A model generated the notes under the pieces. That model ran no database searches. It was given only the letters and a program-made list of their open reading frames with translations, and was not told where the DNA came from. A stretch of DNA of 64,000 nt from Paenibacillus mendelii (lineage in GTDB: Bacteria; Bacillota; Bacilli; Paenibacillales; Paenibacillaceae). Below, one piece after another: positions 16,740-25,419 of this stretch; the first letter of the stretch is position 1, and every line of letters starts with the position of its first letter. Position numbers and translations under genes: made by a program. The DNA lies in assembly GCF_024498075.1 (NCBI RefSeq), contig NZ_JANHOF010000004.1:372001-436000 (forward strand), in the 5' to 3' direction.

Positions 16740-18224
16740 CTAGCCATTTTCGTTGCTTCCACGAACAGAATTCGAAACAACCTTTATCTCTTGATTGTAC
16801 GGATCCTCGAGTCCTTTAACCGGGAGACCTGCCTCCATATGCTGGATCACGTAATCGATGATTTCATGGGTTATGACTTGCCCGGGCATCAGAATCGGAA
16901 TGCCTGGAGGGTAGACATAGATGAATTCCGTGCTAATCCGTTCAGCCGATTGTGGAAAGGGAACCTTCTCCGCGTCTGCGTAGAAGGCATCCCGCGGCGA
17001 GATGAACAACGTTGGCACTTCCGGTATCGGAAGAGGTTTAAGTGGATTGCCCCCGCTTCGATCTCTGAATGCGGCGGACATTCTTCGCAGAGCCTGGGTG
17101 AGCAGCTTCACTTCGTATTCCGTGTCCCCCAATGTAATCAGACACAAGATATTCGTAAGATCGCTGAGCTCAACCTCGATATTGCATTCACGGCGCAGCC
17201 ATAGCTCTGCCTCATAACCGGTGATGCCAAGACGTTGAATATGAATGCACAGCTTCGTCGGATCGTAATTAAACACGCCTTCAGCGCCGCATATCTCATC
17301 TCCATAGCAATAGAGTCCTGGTATATCGTTGATCTGGCTGCGGGCATAAACGGCCAATCTTATGCATTCTTCCGCCATATACCGGCCTTTCAATGCCAGT
17401 TGTCTTCGCGATGCATCCAGGGAAGCAAGCAGCAAGTAAGAGGTCGACGTTGTCGTCAGCATACTCATGATGGTACGAATGCGCTCTTTATTCACCCGAT
17501 TTCCCTGTACGTTTAATATCGAGCTCTGCGTTAAAGACCCGCCGAGCTTATGAACGCTGGTTGCCGCCATATCGGCACCCGCTTGCATCGCCGACATGGG
17601 CAGCCTCTCATGAAAGTGAATCAGCGTGCCGTGCGCCTCGTCAACCAGAACGGGAATGCCATAGCTGTGAACGAGTTCAACCATTTCGTGTAAATCGACA
17701 CAGGTTCCGTAATAAGTTGGATTGATTAACAATACCGCCTTGGCATCCGAATGCTCATCTAACGCCTGCTTGATCGAACCCGCCGTCACGCCATGATCAA
17801 TCCCGAGCTTGAGATCCTTTGCCGGTGATACCATTACGGGCTTAGCACCCGATAATACAACGGCAGACATGATCGATTTGTGGGCATTGCGAGGAATAAT
17901 GATCTTATCCCCTGGCGAGCAGACCGATAAGATCATGGTCATGATCGCCCCAGTTGTTCCTTGAACGGAAAATAGGGTAAAGTCCGCTCCGAAGGCTTCC
18001 GCCGCAAGCTGTTCTGCTTCTTGAATCACGCCTGTCGGCTGATGGAGATCATCGAGCGGAACAATATTGATGAGATCGATGGATAACGCATTCCCTCCTA
18101 TAAAGGCACGAAATTCAGGATCCATTCCCTTCCCCTTCTTATGGCCGGGAATATGAAATTGCACGGGTTCGCTCGCAGCGTGCTGCATCAAAGCCGTAAA
18201 TAAGGGTGTCTGTTGTTGATTCAT
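16740..18224 (-). CDS. speA: Arginine decarboxylase (Orn/Lys/Arg decarboxylase family)
   Basis: 494 residues from the ATG at 18224 (AGGAAG 8 bases upstream). It follows Bacillus SpeA almost block by block: QFHIPGHKKGKGMDPEFR, ALSIDLINIVPLDDLH, FSVQGTTGAIMTM, VDEAHGTLIHFHERLPMSAM and TSVHKLGGSLTQSS with the PLP lysine Lys226. The C-terminal domain ends with the VYPPGIPILMPGQVI motif. It decarboxylates arginine to agmatine as the first step of polyamine synthesis in the cytoplasm. A lysine decarboxylase of the same fold is the main alternative. Stands alone, with its own terminator. Confidence 0.87.
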   Translation of the reverse strand: MNQQQTPLFTALMQHAASEPVQFHIPGHKKGKGMDPEFRAFIGGNALSIDLINIVPLDDLHQPTGVIQEAEQLAAEAFGADFTLFSVQGTTGAIMTMILSVCSPGDKIIIPRNAHKSIMSAVVLSGAKPVMVSPAKDLKLGIDHGVTAGSIKQALDEHSDAKAVLLINPTYYGTCVDLHEMVELVHSYGIPVLVDEAHGTLIHFHERLPMSAMQAGADMAATSVHKLGGSLTQSSILNVQGNRVNKERIRTIMSMLTTTSTSYLLLASLDASRRQLALKGRYMAEECIRLAVYARSQINDIPGLYCYGDEICGAEGVFNYDPTKLCIHIQRLGITGYEAELWLRRECNIEVELSDLTNILCLITLGDTEYEVKLLTQALRRMSAAFRDRSGGNPLKPLPIPEVPTLFISPRDAFYADAEKVPFPQSAERISTEFIYVYPPGIPILMPGQVITHEIIDYVIQHMEAGLPVKGLEDPYNQEIKVVSNSVRGSNENG

Positions 18225-18457
18225 GATCGTTCTTCCTTTCCACAATCGTCTCCAAACTGATCGTAACGGAATGGAGAAAGGGCGTAACCATCCATTTCAT
18301 TTCTTTTTGCTCCAGCCATTGGAAAGTAATGCATGATCTTGTTCACAATCCTTCCTGCTGAGAATACGGCATTGATTCAGGTGCTATTGGAAATTGTAGC
18401 AGCGGTTCATAACGATAGACATGAATGTTATAACTGGGATTCGAATACGTGACGGTT
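18225..18457. other. Intergenic region upstream of speA
   Basis: Roughly 230 bases holding the speA promoter, oriented to the minus strand. I see no gene or clear regulatory motif. Confidence 0.4.
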
Positions 18458-18505
18458 CAAAGCAAAGCAAAGCAAAGAGACCCAGCACCTGTCCGGCGCT
18501 GGGTC
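18458..18505 (-). terminator. Terminator of the glycan locus, followed by a CAAAG pentamer repeat
   Basis: On the minus strand GACCCAGC and GCTGGGTC pair around GCCGGACAGGT, then CTCTTTG runs into four copies of CTTTG. It lies just after the stop of the last gene of the locus (18520). The T content is interrupted, so termination may be partial. Confidence 0.7.
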
Positions 18506-18519
18506 AACAAGATTTAGCT

Positions 18520-20427
18520 CTACAGATTTCTACCCGACAGAATTTCTTCCTTGTACGGATCGGGCCACACCGAATCATAGGATGGCTGGTTCGCATAGCG
18601 GGTTAAAGACAGCTCCAGGCGGCACCCCGCACCAGGCGCCAGCTCGATGCTAAGCCACTTATCCCCTACAGCCGAGCGCTGAATCGCCTTGCCCTGCTGG
18701 TTGAACATGACCGCTTCTTCGAACCGGTGCTCTCCGAACGCCCCTGCCTGCACGATAATCTCCTTCTGCTCCAACAAGCTCATGTTGACCAATTGAAGGG
18801 TCAGTGACGCTGCCGATACGGCTTCTACAAGTGCCCCTACATCGGCAGGCAGCCCGGGACGCTGCCTTCGCGCATCATAATACCGGACACTGGCATGCTG
18901 CAGGCCGCCATGTGAAATATGCATAGGCGCGCCATGCGTAGTTTGCAGCAGACCTTCAAAATAAACCGGACACATCTCCTGCCACTTGTGAATACTGGAC
19001 AGCGCCTCCAGGTTATACCCGTCCGCGCGCCACTCCTCAGGATCGCCTTCCGGCGAACGCATCTTATTCAATTGATTATGAATGAGCTTGTAGTTCGCCT
19101 CCAATATCCGCTGGGGATAAGTCGGATTATTCCCCTGTATATATTGAAACCAGGGAATCGTATTGCCGTTATAATGCTTCGTATTCCGGTGCGTCCCCTC
19201 TTCCGTCCCAGAGAATCCGGGAATCAGGATCGCAAGCGAGCTCTCTTCCAGCCCGATCCTCTGGATCCTCTCCAAGTCCTCATCCGCCATGGAGATGAAC
19301 CACAGATGTATGGGATACAGCGGATCAGCAGGCCGATAATCCGTCCAGCCCGCATCCACATGTTTATATGGCACTGAATGCCTCCCGTTCTCCAGCTTGC
19401 GGAGCGCCCAATTACGGTCCAGCTGGGAGCGGGCGATATCCAACTGCTTCATGTCACCTGTCAATAGAACGGCATTGGCCGCGGCGTTTATGAGAGGCTC
19501 GATAATCGTCAAGAAGCCATGCGGCCAGCGCCAGCCGTAATAGCCGCCCCACCATTTGCCGTCCATGTATTCCCCGATTTCACCGCTTAATCCCACATTA
19601 TCCGGAATGATGCCGCCGTTCTTGTCGATCCTCTCTCTCCATGCAGCGATATAATCCAGCACCCAATCGCGGTGGGCTTCTTGCCCGGCATGCAGATAAG
19701 CATGGGTCACCATGCTTGTCGCATTCAGATTCAGCGGAATATCTCCCCTGGCCATCCGTTCATTCATCAACCGGATGATTTCCTTGTAGATCGCATCATC
19801 CGACCAAGAGCATGTACCTGATGCAAAATCCACGCCTGCCATATCCTCGAACGGCGCCAGATAATGATCGAGTATCCCCCGGTGTGTGATCCAATCCTCC
19901 TCCGTCATCATAAATCGCGGACCCTTGCTGCCGTTAATCGGTGATCGGATCAGCCGTTTTTCCGGGTCGTAGTTGGGGGCTTCCTCGTCGCCGCCGGTAT
20001 ACATCGCCGCAAACCGGATGGATCTTTGCCTGTTTTTCAAGTAACCCGGATCCGCAAGCCCGAGGAAATAAAAATAGAGATAGCCTTCCCCATGGTGCAT
20101 CCAATCGTAATAGGCATCGAATTCACGGGAGATTTGACCGTATTCCGCCCACTGCCATGTTATGCCTTCCCACACCTTATGGGCCAGCTCCAGTATTTCA
20201 TCGCTTCCTCCCATGACGTACAGCAGCGCCAGATACATGAATCCTTCATAGGGATCATCCGAGCCGTCCATGCCCGGCCAATCCGGGCGCCAAATCAATG
20301 TGCCGTCAGAACGTACGTAACGGCTCACGAATTCAACCGCCGCTTTATTCAGCGAATCGAACAGCAATCTCTCCATAAGCGCCCATTGGGGAGGAACCCA
20401 GCATTCCTCAGCCGCCAACTTTATCAT
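18520..20427 (-). CDS. Large uncharacterised protein, probable alpha/alpha-barrel (six-hairpin glycosidase-like)
   Basis: 635 residues from the ATG at 20427, since the ATG at 20436 leaves no spacing from CAGGGAG. No signal peptide. Many aromatic and Gly-rich helix-turn blocks (FDAYYDWMHHGEGYLYFYF, WWGGYYGWRWPHGFLTI) suggest an (alpha/alpha)6 barrel as in glycosidases and lyases of unsaturated uronides; an all-beta tail follows from about residue 540. I do not recognise the family. It is last in the locus, 60 bases after the phytanoyl-type dioxygenase gene, and probably acts on an imported sugar. Confidence 0.6.
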   Translation of the reverse strand: MIKLAAEECWVPPQWALMERLLFDSLNKAAVEFVSRYVRSDGTLIWRPDWPGMDGSDDPYEGFMYLALLYVMGGSDEILELAHKVWEGITWQWAEYGQISREFDAYYDWMHHGEGYLYFYFLGLADPGYLKNRQRSIRFAAMYTGGDEEAPNYDPEKRLIRSPINGSKGPRFMMTEEDWITHRGILDHYLAPFEDMAGVDFASGTCSWSDDAIYKEIIRLMNERMARGDIPLNLNATSMVTHAYLHAGQEAHRDWVLDYIAAWRERIDKNGGIIPDNVGLSGEIGEYMDGKWWGGYYGWRWPHGFLTIIEPLINAAANAVLLTGDMKQLDIARSQLDRNWALRKLENGRHSVPYKHVDAGWTDYRPADPLYPIHLWFISMADEDLERIQRIGLEESSLAILIPGFSGTEEGTHRNTKHYNGNTIPWFQYIQGNNPTYPQRILEANYKLIHNQLNKMRSPEGDPEEWRADGYNLEALSSIHKWQEMCPVYFEGLLQTTHGAPMHISHGGLQHASVRYYDARRQRPGLPADVGALVEAVSAASLTLQLVNMSLLEQKEIIVQAGAFGEHRFEEAVMFNQQGKAIQRSAVGDKWLSIELAPGAGCRLELSLTRYANQPSYDSVWPDPYKEEILSGRNL

Positions 20428-20487
20428 AATCTGCATCTCCCTGCCTGCGATTATTGAGGGTGAAATCGATACCGAGCTCCGTACCCT

Positions 20488-21249
20488 TTAACGTTTCTTC
20501 CATATATAATCGTTGCCGACCAGAAACCGCCAAAACTCCAGCCTTTGATAATATTCCTTCTGCCAATCCGATCCGTACCAGGGGTAATGGGTCTTTAGGA
20601 TCTCACGGACTTCCGGATCGTCATAACCGTCGGTGTTGAACAGATTCCGCTGCTGCTCCACCGCATTCAAGCGGATTTTGAACACATAACGGGTTCGGTC
20701 CGTTCGATTGGGCTGGGCGCAGTGCCAGATATCCTGGTGCATAAAAGCGATGGTTCCCGCCTTCGCGGCCAGATGGCGCTGCCCCTCGATATTCTTATAG
20801 CGCGATATGCTCCAATAGTTGGCCCGCCGCAGCTGGGAACCGGGAAGCACCAGTGTCGGCCCCATTTCGATCGGCGTGTCATGGGCAAAATAAAAGGCTT
20901 GGATATCGAAATTATGGGGATTGGGATTCATCACGCCGGAGTCCACATGCCAATTCTGCGATTTGCTGATATGGGGCTTGACAGTATGCAGGAAAGAATG
21001 ATCATAGACATAGTTGCGGCCAATCAGGCTTTCGATGACGCCCTTGACCTGAGGCAGATCGAATACTCGGCGGATGGCCTCCGAGCTGTTCCAGAATTCA
21101 TAGCCCTGCGGCTGGACGGTTAATTCATCGTGATAGACAGCTTCATTGAGCTCCTGCGGAACCAGATCCTCCAATACGATCAGACCGTCGCTGCAGAAAC
21201 GCGCCATCTGGCGCGCATCCAGCAGATGTGAATTCGCCGTACTAACCAT
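20488..21249 (-). CDS. Phytanoyl-CoA dioxygenase (PhyH) family Fe(II)/2-oxoglutarate oxygenase
   Basis: 253 residues, cytoplasmic. The iron triad is His101 and Asp103 (NWHVDSGV) with His176 (WHCAQPNRTDRTRY); Arg187 fits the 2-oxoglutarate carboxylate. Members hydroxylate small molecules; in bacteria they are often linked to natural products or to sugar and osmolyte breakdown. RBS GGAGGTAG is within the previous gene, whose end overlaps this start by 8 bases. In this position it may oxidise a methyl, acyl or sugar group released from the glycan. Substrate unknown. Confidence 0.85.
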   Translation of the reverse strand: MVSTANSHLLDARQMARFCSDGLIVLEDLVPQELNEAVYHDELTVQPQGYEFWNSSEAIRRVFDLPQVKGVIESLIGRNYVYDHSFLHTVKPHISKSQNWHVDSGVMNPNPHNFDIQAFYFAHDTPIEMGPTLVLPGSQLRRANYWSISRYKNIEGQRHLAAKAGTIAFMHQDIWHCAQPNRTDRTRYVFKIRLNAVEQQRNLFNTDGYDDPEVREILKTHYPWYGSDWQKEYYQRLEFWRFLVGNDYIWKKR

Positions 21250-21532
21250 GGATCTCTACCTCCCTCTCCAGCATATATTCCCATGGCAGATGGCCGGTTT
21301 CATTCTCATGGCCATGCACGAAATACGGCAGCTGGGGAGCCTGAATGACCTTCCAACCGTCTCTCATGGCATCCAGTACAGAACCATAGGGAGGAACCTC
21401 CGAATCGCCTGTTTCCATCCGGCTGTCATCCGCGCCGGATGCGCCGTCATAGAGTGCCCATGCAATTGTCTTGGAGCTGAGCTCCGGATTAACCAAGCAC
21501 AGAAATAAGATCTGCTGCCTCTTCATTGTCAT
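21242..21532 (-). CDS. Small protein of unknown function in the glycan locus
   Basis: 96 residues from the ATG at 21532, which follows GAGGTG by 8 bases and starts MTMKRQQILFLCLVNPELS. No domain recognised. The N-terminus is a beta strand with a C-L-V-N-P pattern, and the end is aromatic and proline-rich (KVIQAPQLPYFVHGHENETG). It overlaps the downstream dioxygenase gene by 8 bases and follows the SDR gene by 52 bases, so it belongs to the operon. It could be a small accessory subunit of the dioxygenase; that is a guess from coupling only. Confidence 0.65.
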   Translation of the reverse strand: MTMKRQQILFLCLVNPELSSKTIAWALYDGASGADDSRMETGDSEVPPYGSVLDAMRDGWKVIQAPQLPYFVHGHENETGHLPWEYMLEREVEIHG

Positions 21533-21584
21533 AATTCCGCACCTCACTCGACTTTGAATAATCTCTTGTCTTGCATGGCCGAAT

Positions 21585-22343
21585 TCATAGATGATACCCG
21601 CCATCGATGGGAACTACCGCGCCATTCACCCATGCAGCTTGACTGCCTGCCAGGAACAGCACCGCATCGGCGATTTGCTGCGGAGTTCCCACATTCGGTT
21701 CCTGTTTGGCCGCCTCCGCCAGCCGATCCGCCTCCTCGGGGTTGCCTGCAAACTGACGGAACCATTGATTGAGCAGCGGCGTCGCAATTCCCCCCGGCAT
21801 AAGGACATTGCAGCGAATACCAGCAGACCGCAGATCCAGAGCCAGTCCTTGGGTCATATGGTTTAAACCCGCTTTGATCGTGTCGTAAATCAAGTTATTG
21901 CGGTCATTACGGATACCGTTGATGGAGCTGATGTTAATGACGCTGCCGCGGCTTTCCTTCAGATACGGCAGCGCCGCCTGTATGAGGAAGAACGGAGCCT
22001 TCAGATTGACAAACAGCAGCCGGTCCCAGTCCTCATGCACAATTTTCTCAACCGGCTTATTGCACACGAGAGCGGCATTGTTGACGACTATATCGATCCT
22101 TCCCCACAGGCGTACCGTTTCATGGACAAGCCTGCCCGGCGCTTGTGGGTCAGACAGATCGGCTGGAATGAAATGCGCTTCACCCCCGCTATCCATGATG
22201 CACCGGGCGATGCTCTCCCCTCTCGTCTGATCCCGGCCGCTTACGAGCACCTTCGCGCCGTGACGCGCCAGCGTTTCTGCGGCCGCTTGGCCGATACCGC
22301 TCGTGGAACCCGTTATGATCGCCGCTTTCCCTTGTACGCTCAT
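21585..22343 (-). CDS. Short-chain dehydrogenase/reductase (classical SDR)
   Basis: 252 residues. The cofactor loop TGSTSGIG (from residue 11), the NNAA motif at 88-91 and the catalytic Ser140-Tyr153-Lys157 set (INISSING, YDTIKAG) define a classical SDR. It should oxidise or reduce an alcohol or keto group with NAD(P)H in the cytoplasm. AGGAGATG precedes the ATG. In this operon a sugar or sugar-acid substrate is likely. Confidence 0.9.
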   Translation of the reverse strand: MSVQGKAAIITGSTSGIGQAAAETLARHGAKVLVSGRDQTRGESIARCIMDSGGEAHFIPADLSDPQAPGRLVHETVRLWGRIDIVVNNAALVCNKPVEKIVHEDWDRLLFVNLKAPFFLIQAALPYLKESRGSVINISSINGIRNDRNNLIYDTIKAGLNHMTQGLALDLRSAGIRCNVLMPGGIATPLLNQWFRQFAGNPEEADRLAEAAKQEPNVGTPQQIADAVLFLAGSQAAWVNGAVVPIDGGYHL

Positions 22344-22375
22344 TGCTTCATCTCCTGGAATGGGTAGTAATTGCG

Positions 22376-24457
22376 CTACTCTCTGTCTGCAGCAGAGCGC
22401 GGGCCAACATCGGACAGATCAATCGGCTGAAAGCCGAGTGCGAATGCAGGCGAATCCTCCTTCAGCGTGAAGTCTCCCTCAGCCGGATCTGCCAGAAGGG
22501 GATCGGCATGAATCGAATGCAGATCATATCCGAGCTGCTGCATATCTGCCATCGATCGCGGAGCATTCAGCGAGAAATTCGCCTGTTCATCGAAATGTTG
22601 ATTGCCGAATACCAGCTCATGGTCGGAGATGTCCCAGAACAGATTCAAATCACTATAAAAGCCCTTCTTGTCAAAATGGCCGGAATAGCCCGCGACAAAC
22701 ATCGGCTGTCCATCGGAGACGATAATGTTTTTCTCGAACGTGAAGGATCGATGAGCCTCCACTCTGCTAAGGGAGGACTGGCCCTCACGGCCGAAAGCGA
22801 AAATATTATTGCGCACGATGTTTTCCCGCCCGTAGTGCTGATGGAACACCTGACTGCTTGTCTTGAAGCATATATTGTTCTCGATAATAAGATGAGAGCT
22901 GCCTTCATCCGGATAGATCGCCCAGCCGCCATAGTTGCATTTTTCAATATCATGGATGAGATTGCCGCGAATGACCGTACCCGGCTGGATGCCAAGCGTA
23001 TAGATTCCGCCCATGTCGCTGAGAAGGCCATGCCCGATATCGTGAATATGGTTTTTCTCGATCTTGTTGTTCTTCGATACATTCTCCCCATAGCCCCATA
23101 CCCAGCCGCAGGAGATTCCCGTGTAATACAGATCATGGATATGGTTATGCGAGATGATGTTGTCAGGCGAATGGACAGAGAGAATGCCGCAGGCGCTGTG
23201 AAAGATACGTCCGCCCGCATGTATATGATTATCCGTGATGCGGTTACTGCCCGTTCGCAGCAGTACGGAGCCGCTCGCGTCCGACCCGTCCAGCTTAATC
23301 CCGCCTGCTCCCAAATCGGCAATCGTATTGCCGACAATCCGGTTGGACGTGCAGCCCTCGGACAGTTCGATGCCGTACCAGCCGATTCGCTCGATCCGGC
23401 AGTCTTCAATGGAACAATAACGGGCTCCGCGCATATGAATCACACCGGGAATATGGAAGGCGGCTTGCGGAGCAGCGGCAAAATCAATTCCCGGCAGCTC
23501 GAACCGTTCCCCGCCGCCCTTGGGCTGAACCCAATCGGTGTGCGCAAAGGTCAAGCCTTTGAACGATACGTATTCCACGTATTTCTCCTCTTCCGGCTTG
23601 CCCGCTAGCTTGAGCAGCTGATGGGCCGAGCAGGCGACAAGCTCCGTCTCCTCCATGGCTTCGCCCGGGAGCGGGATGTAATAGACCTTGCCGGCTGTAC
23701 GGTCGAGATACCACTGCCCTGGTTCGGTTAAAGCTTCGAATACATTCTCCACATAATATTTGGCGTATCGCTTGGCGACATCGTCTTTGAGCACGAACAT
23801 GCTCTTCCGGCTGGATTTCACCTCACCCGTTGATGCATTGAAGGATTGCACCGGCATTCTTTCTTCGATCCAGTAATGCACCGCCACGATATCCACGTCA
23901 TTCATATTGCGCCAAGACGCGTCAATGTCGCCCTCTGCGCACACGAACGTATCCGTCCCGGCAAACAGATCGCTCGTCATCCCTTCGTGATGAATTTCCG
24001 TTCCCGGCACGTCCTTCATCCAGTAGAAGCCCTGCTTAGGCAGTCGTGTCCGCATGCGGCGCTCCCCGCTTGCGAATAGCTGCCGGAAGTAATGATTCCC
24101 CTCGGTGCCGCCCGGCACATCGGCGACCCACATCACAATGCCGCCTACTGTCTCCTCCCGCCAGCCTGTTATCCGTACGCCCCCATCCACGATTGGCTGT
24201 TCTCCGGGATAGGCGGCATAGGTAACGGGTGCCGAGTCTTCCGGTGTAAACACGACCGGCTCGGTCTGGTAGTAATGGCCTTCGCGAAGCCATACCGTAA
24301 CCGGCCCGGAGAGCCTCGCTGACTGCTTCAGCTTCCGAATGGCATCCCGCGCTCCGGCGATCGTTGCCAAGGGACCGTCGGTTTTGTCCGGATTGGGCTC
24401 CGGCTTCCTTCCTGACCAGTTATCGTTACCTAATGTAGAAATATACAGCTCGTTCAT
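22376..24457 (-). CDS. Right-handed parallel beta-helix protein (likely polysaccharide-active)
   Basis: 693 residues starting MNELYISTLGNDNWSG at 24457; a GTG two codons upstream is an alternative. A DUF1565-like entry (DGPLATIAGARDAIRKL and YPGEQPIVDGG) leads into repeated beta-helix coils rich in N-x-I-x-x-N and G-I-x-L (residues about 340-560). The C-terminal block DPLLADPAEGDFTLKEDSPA is usual for this group. No signal peptide is seen, so unlike most secreted relatives it may work in the cytoplasm on imported oligosaccharides. Relatives include exo-glycosidases (GH110-like) and lyases. Confidence 0.82.
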   Translation of the reverse strand: MNELYISTLGNDNWSGRKPEPNPDKTDGPLATIAGARDAIRKLKQSARLSGPVTVWLREGHYYQTEPVVFTPEDSAPVTYAAYPGEQPIVDGGVRITGWREETVGGIVMWVADVPGGTEGNHYFRQLFASGERRMRTRLPKQGFYWMKDVPGTEIHHEGMTSDLFAGTDTFVCAEGDIDASWRNMNDVDIVAVHYWIEERMPVQSFNASTGEVKSSRKSMFVLKDDVAKRYAKYYVENVFEALTEPGQWYLDRTAGKVYYIPLPGEAMEETELVACSAHQLLKLAGKPEEEKYVEYVSFKGLTFAHTDWVQPKGGGERFELPGIDFAAAPQAAFHIPGVIHMRGARYCSIEDCRIERIGWYGIELSEGCTSNRIVGNTIADLGAGGIKLDGSDASGSVLLRTGSNRITDNHIHAGGRIFHSACGILSVHSPDNIISHNHIHDLYYTGISCGWVWGYGENVSKNNKIEKNHIHDIGHGLLSDMGGIYTLGIQPGTVIRGNLIHDIEKCNYGGWAIYPDEGSSHLIIENNICFKTSSQVFHQHYGRENIVRNNIFAFGREGQSSLSRVEAHRSFTFEKNIIVSDGQPMFVAGYSGHFDKKGFYSDLNLFWDISDHELVFGNQHFDEQANFSLNAPRSMADMQQLGYDLHSIHADPLLADPAEGDFTLKEDSPAFALGFQPIDLSDVGPRSAADRE

Positions 24458-24564
24458 ACTCACCTGTACCTCTCTCCTTCCGAATGTCACGACTTCAATA
24501 GCAACAGCATTAATAGATGCGTATTCTTGCATCAGGCGCTACCGGTGATCAGCTCGGATGCGCG

Positions 24565-25419
24565 TTATGCTTTAATGGAACCGGATGTTAAGCCTTCGAT
24601 AAAATAACGCATCCCTACCATAAACATCAATAACAACGGAATGGATGCGAATACATATCCCGATGTGATGATGCCCAGATCCGGACGGGATATTTTGCCT
24701 ATCGAGTTTCCTGCATCCGGCGCATAATTGGCAAGCGCCATCGAGATCGTCTGCAGGTTCGGCGTGCTAATCATGAGCATCGGCCAGATGAGATCATTAT
24801 AGATGGACAGAAAGTTCATGATCGCGATGGTAATCAGGATCGGACGCGCCAGTGGCAGTGCGATCGACCACACGCAGCGGAATTCACTGGCCCCTTCCAC
24901 CCTCGCCGCTTCGAACATCTCCTCCGGCTGGGAGGTGAAGAAGGTGCGAAGAAGAAAAATTGCAAACAGCTGGCCGCCGCCGATATAGAACACGGCAAGC
25001 CCTTCGAGACTGTTCTTCAGATGCAGCCAGTCGGCTAGCACGAAATTCGGCGTGAGCAGCAGTACGCCTGGAACAGTCATCAGCATGACGATGATCCAGA
25101 ACATCATGTTCCGCCCCACGAACTTGAGCCGGGCGAACGCATAGCCGCTGAGCGTCGCGAACAGCATTATACCTACAATTGAAACGACGCATAAATACAA
25201 TGTCCGCAGAATGGGTGCCATCAGATCGATTAGCGCAAAGGAGTAGTTGCTGATTTTCGGCGGCCAGGGCATTCCCCAGAAATCGCCGTAGATCATCAGG
25301 CTGTCACGCAGTGACATCGAGAGCATCATGATGATCGGAACGAATGAAAGTATCAGGATGACAAGCAGCAAGGAATAGCTGACGATCTCTCTGGCATTGA
25401 TTTTCCCCGGCATCCTCAT
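24565..25419 (-). CDS. Carbohydrate ABC transporter permease (MalG-type)
   Basis: 284 residues, six membrane spans. The EAA loop is EAARVEGASEFRCVWSIALP, which docks the ATPase. It resembles MalG-type (CUT1) permeases for oligosaccharides. Its ATG overlaps the stop of the propeller-fused permease (4 bases), so the two are co-translated. No ATPase gene is in the locus; a shared MsmX-type ATPase encoded elsewhere is usual in these organisms. Confidence 0.93.
   Translation of the reverse strand: MRMPGKINAREIVSYSLLLVILILSFVPIIMMLSMSLRDSLMIYGDFWGMPWPPKISNYSFALIDLMAPILRTLYLCVVSIVGIMLFATLSGYAFARLKFVGRNMMFWIIVMLMTVPGVLLLTPNFVLADWLHLKNSLEGLAVFYIGGGQLFAIFLLRTFFTSQPEEMFEAARVEGASEFRCVWSIALPLARPILITIAIMNFLSIYNDLIWPMLMISTPNLQTISMALANYAPDAGNSIGKISRPDLGIITSGYVFASIPLLLMFMVGMRYFIEGLTSGSIKA

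Noticed and set aside
16280..16780. 166-codon minus-strand open frame through the repeat array
   Set aside because: It exists because most units are 114 bp, a multiple of three. It starts beyond the speA terminator inside speA, and its protein is only the translated repeat.
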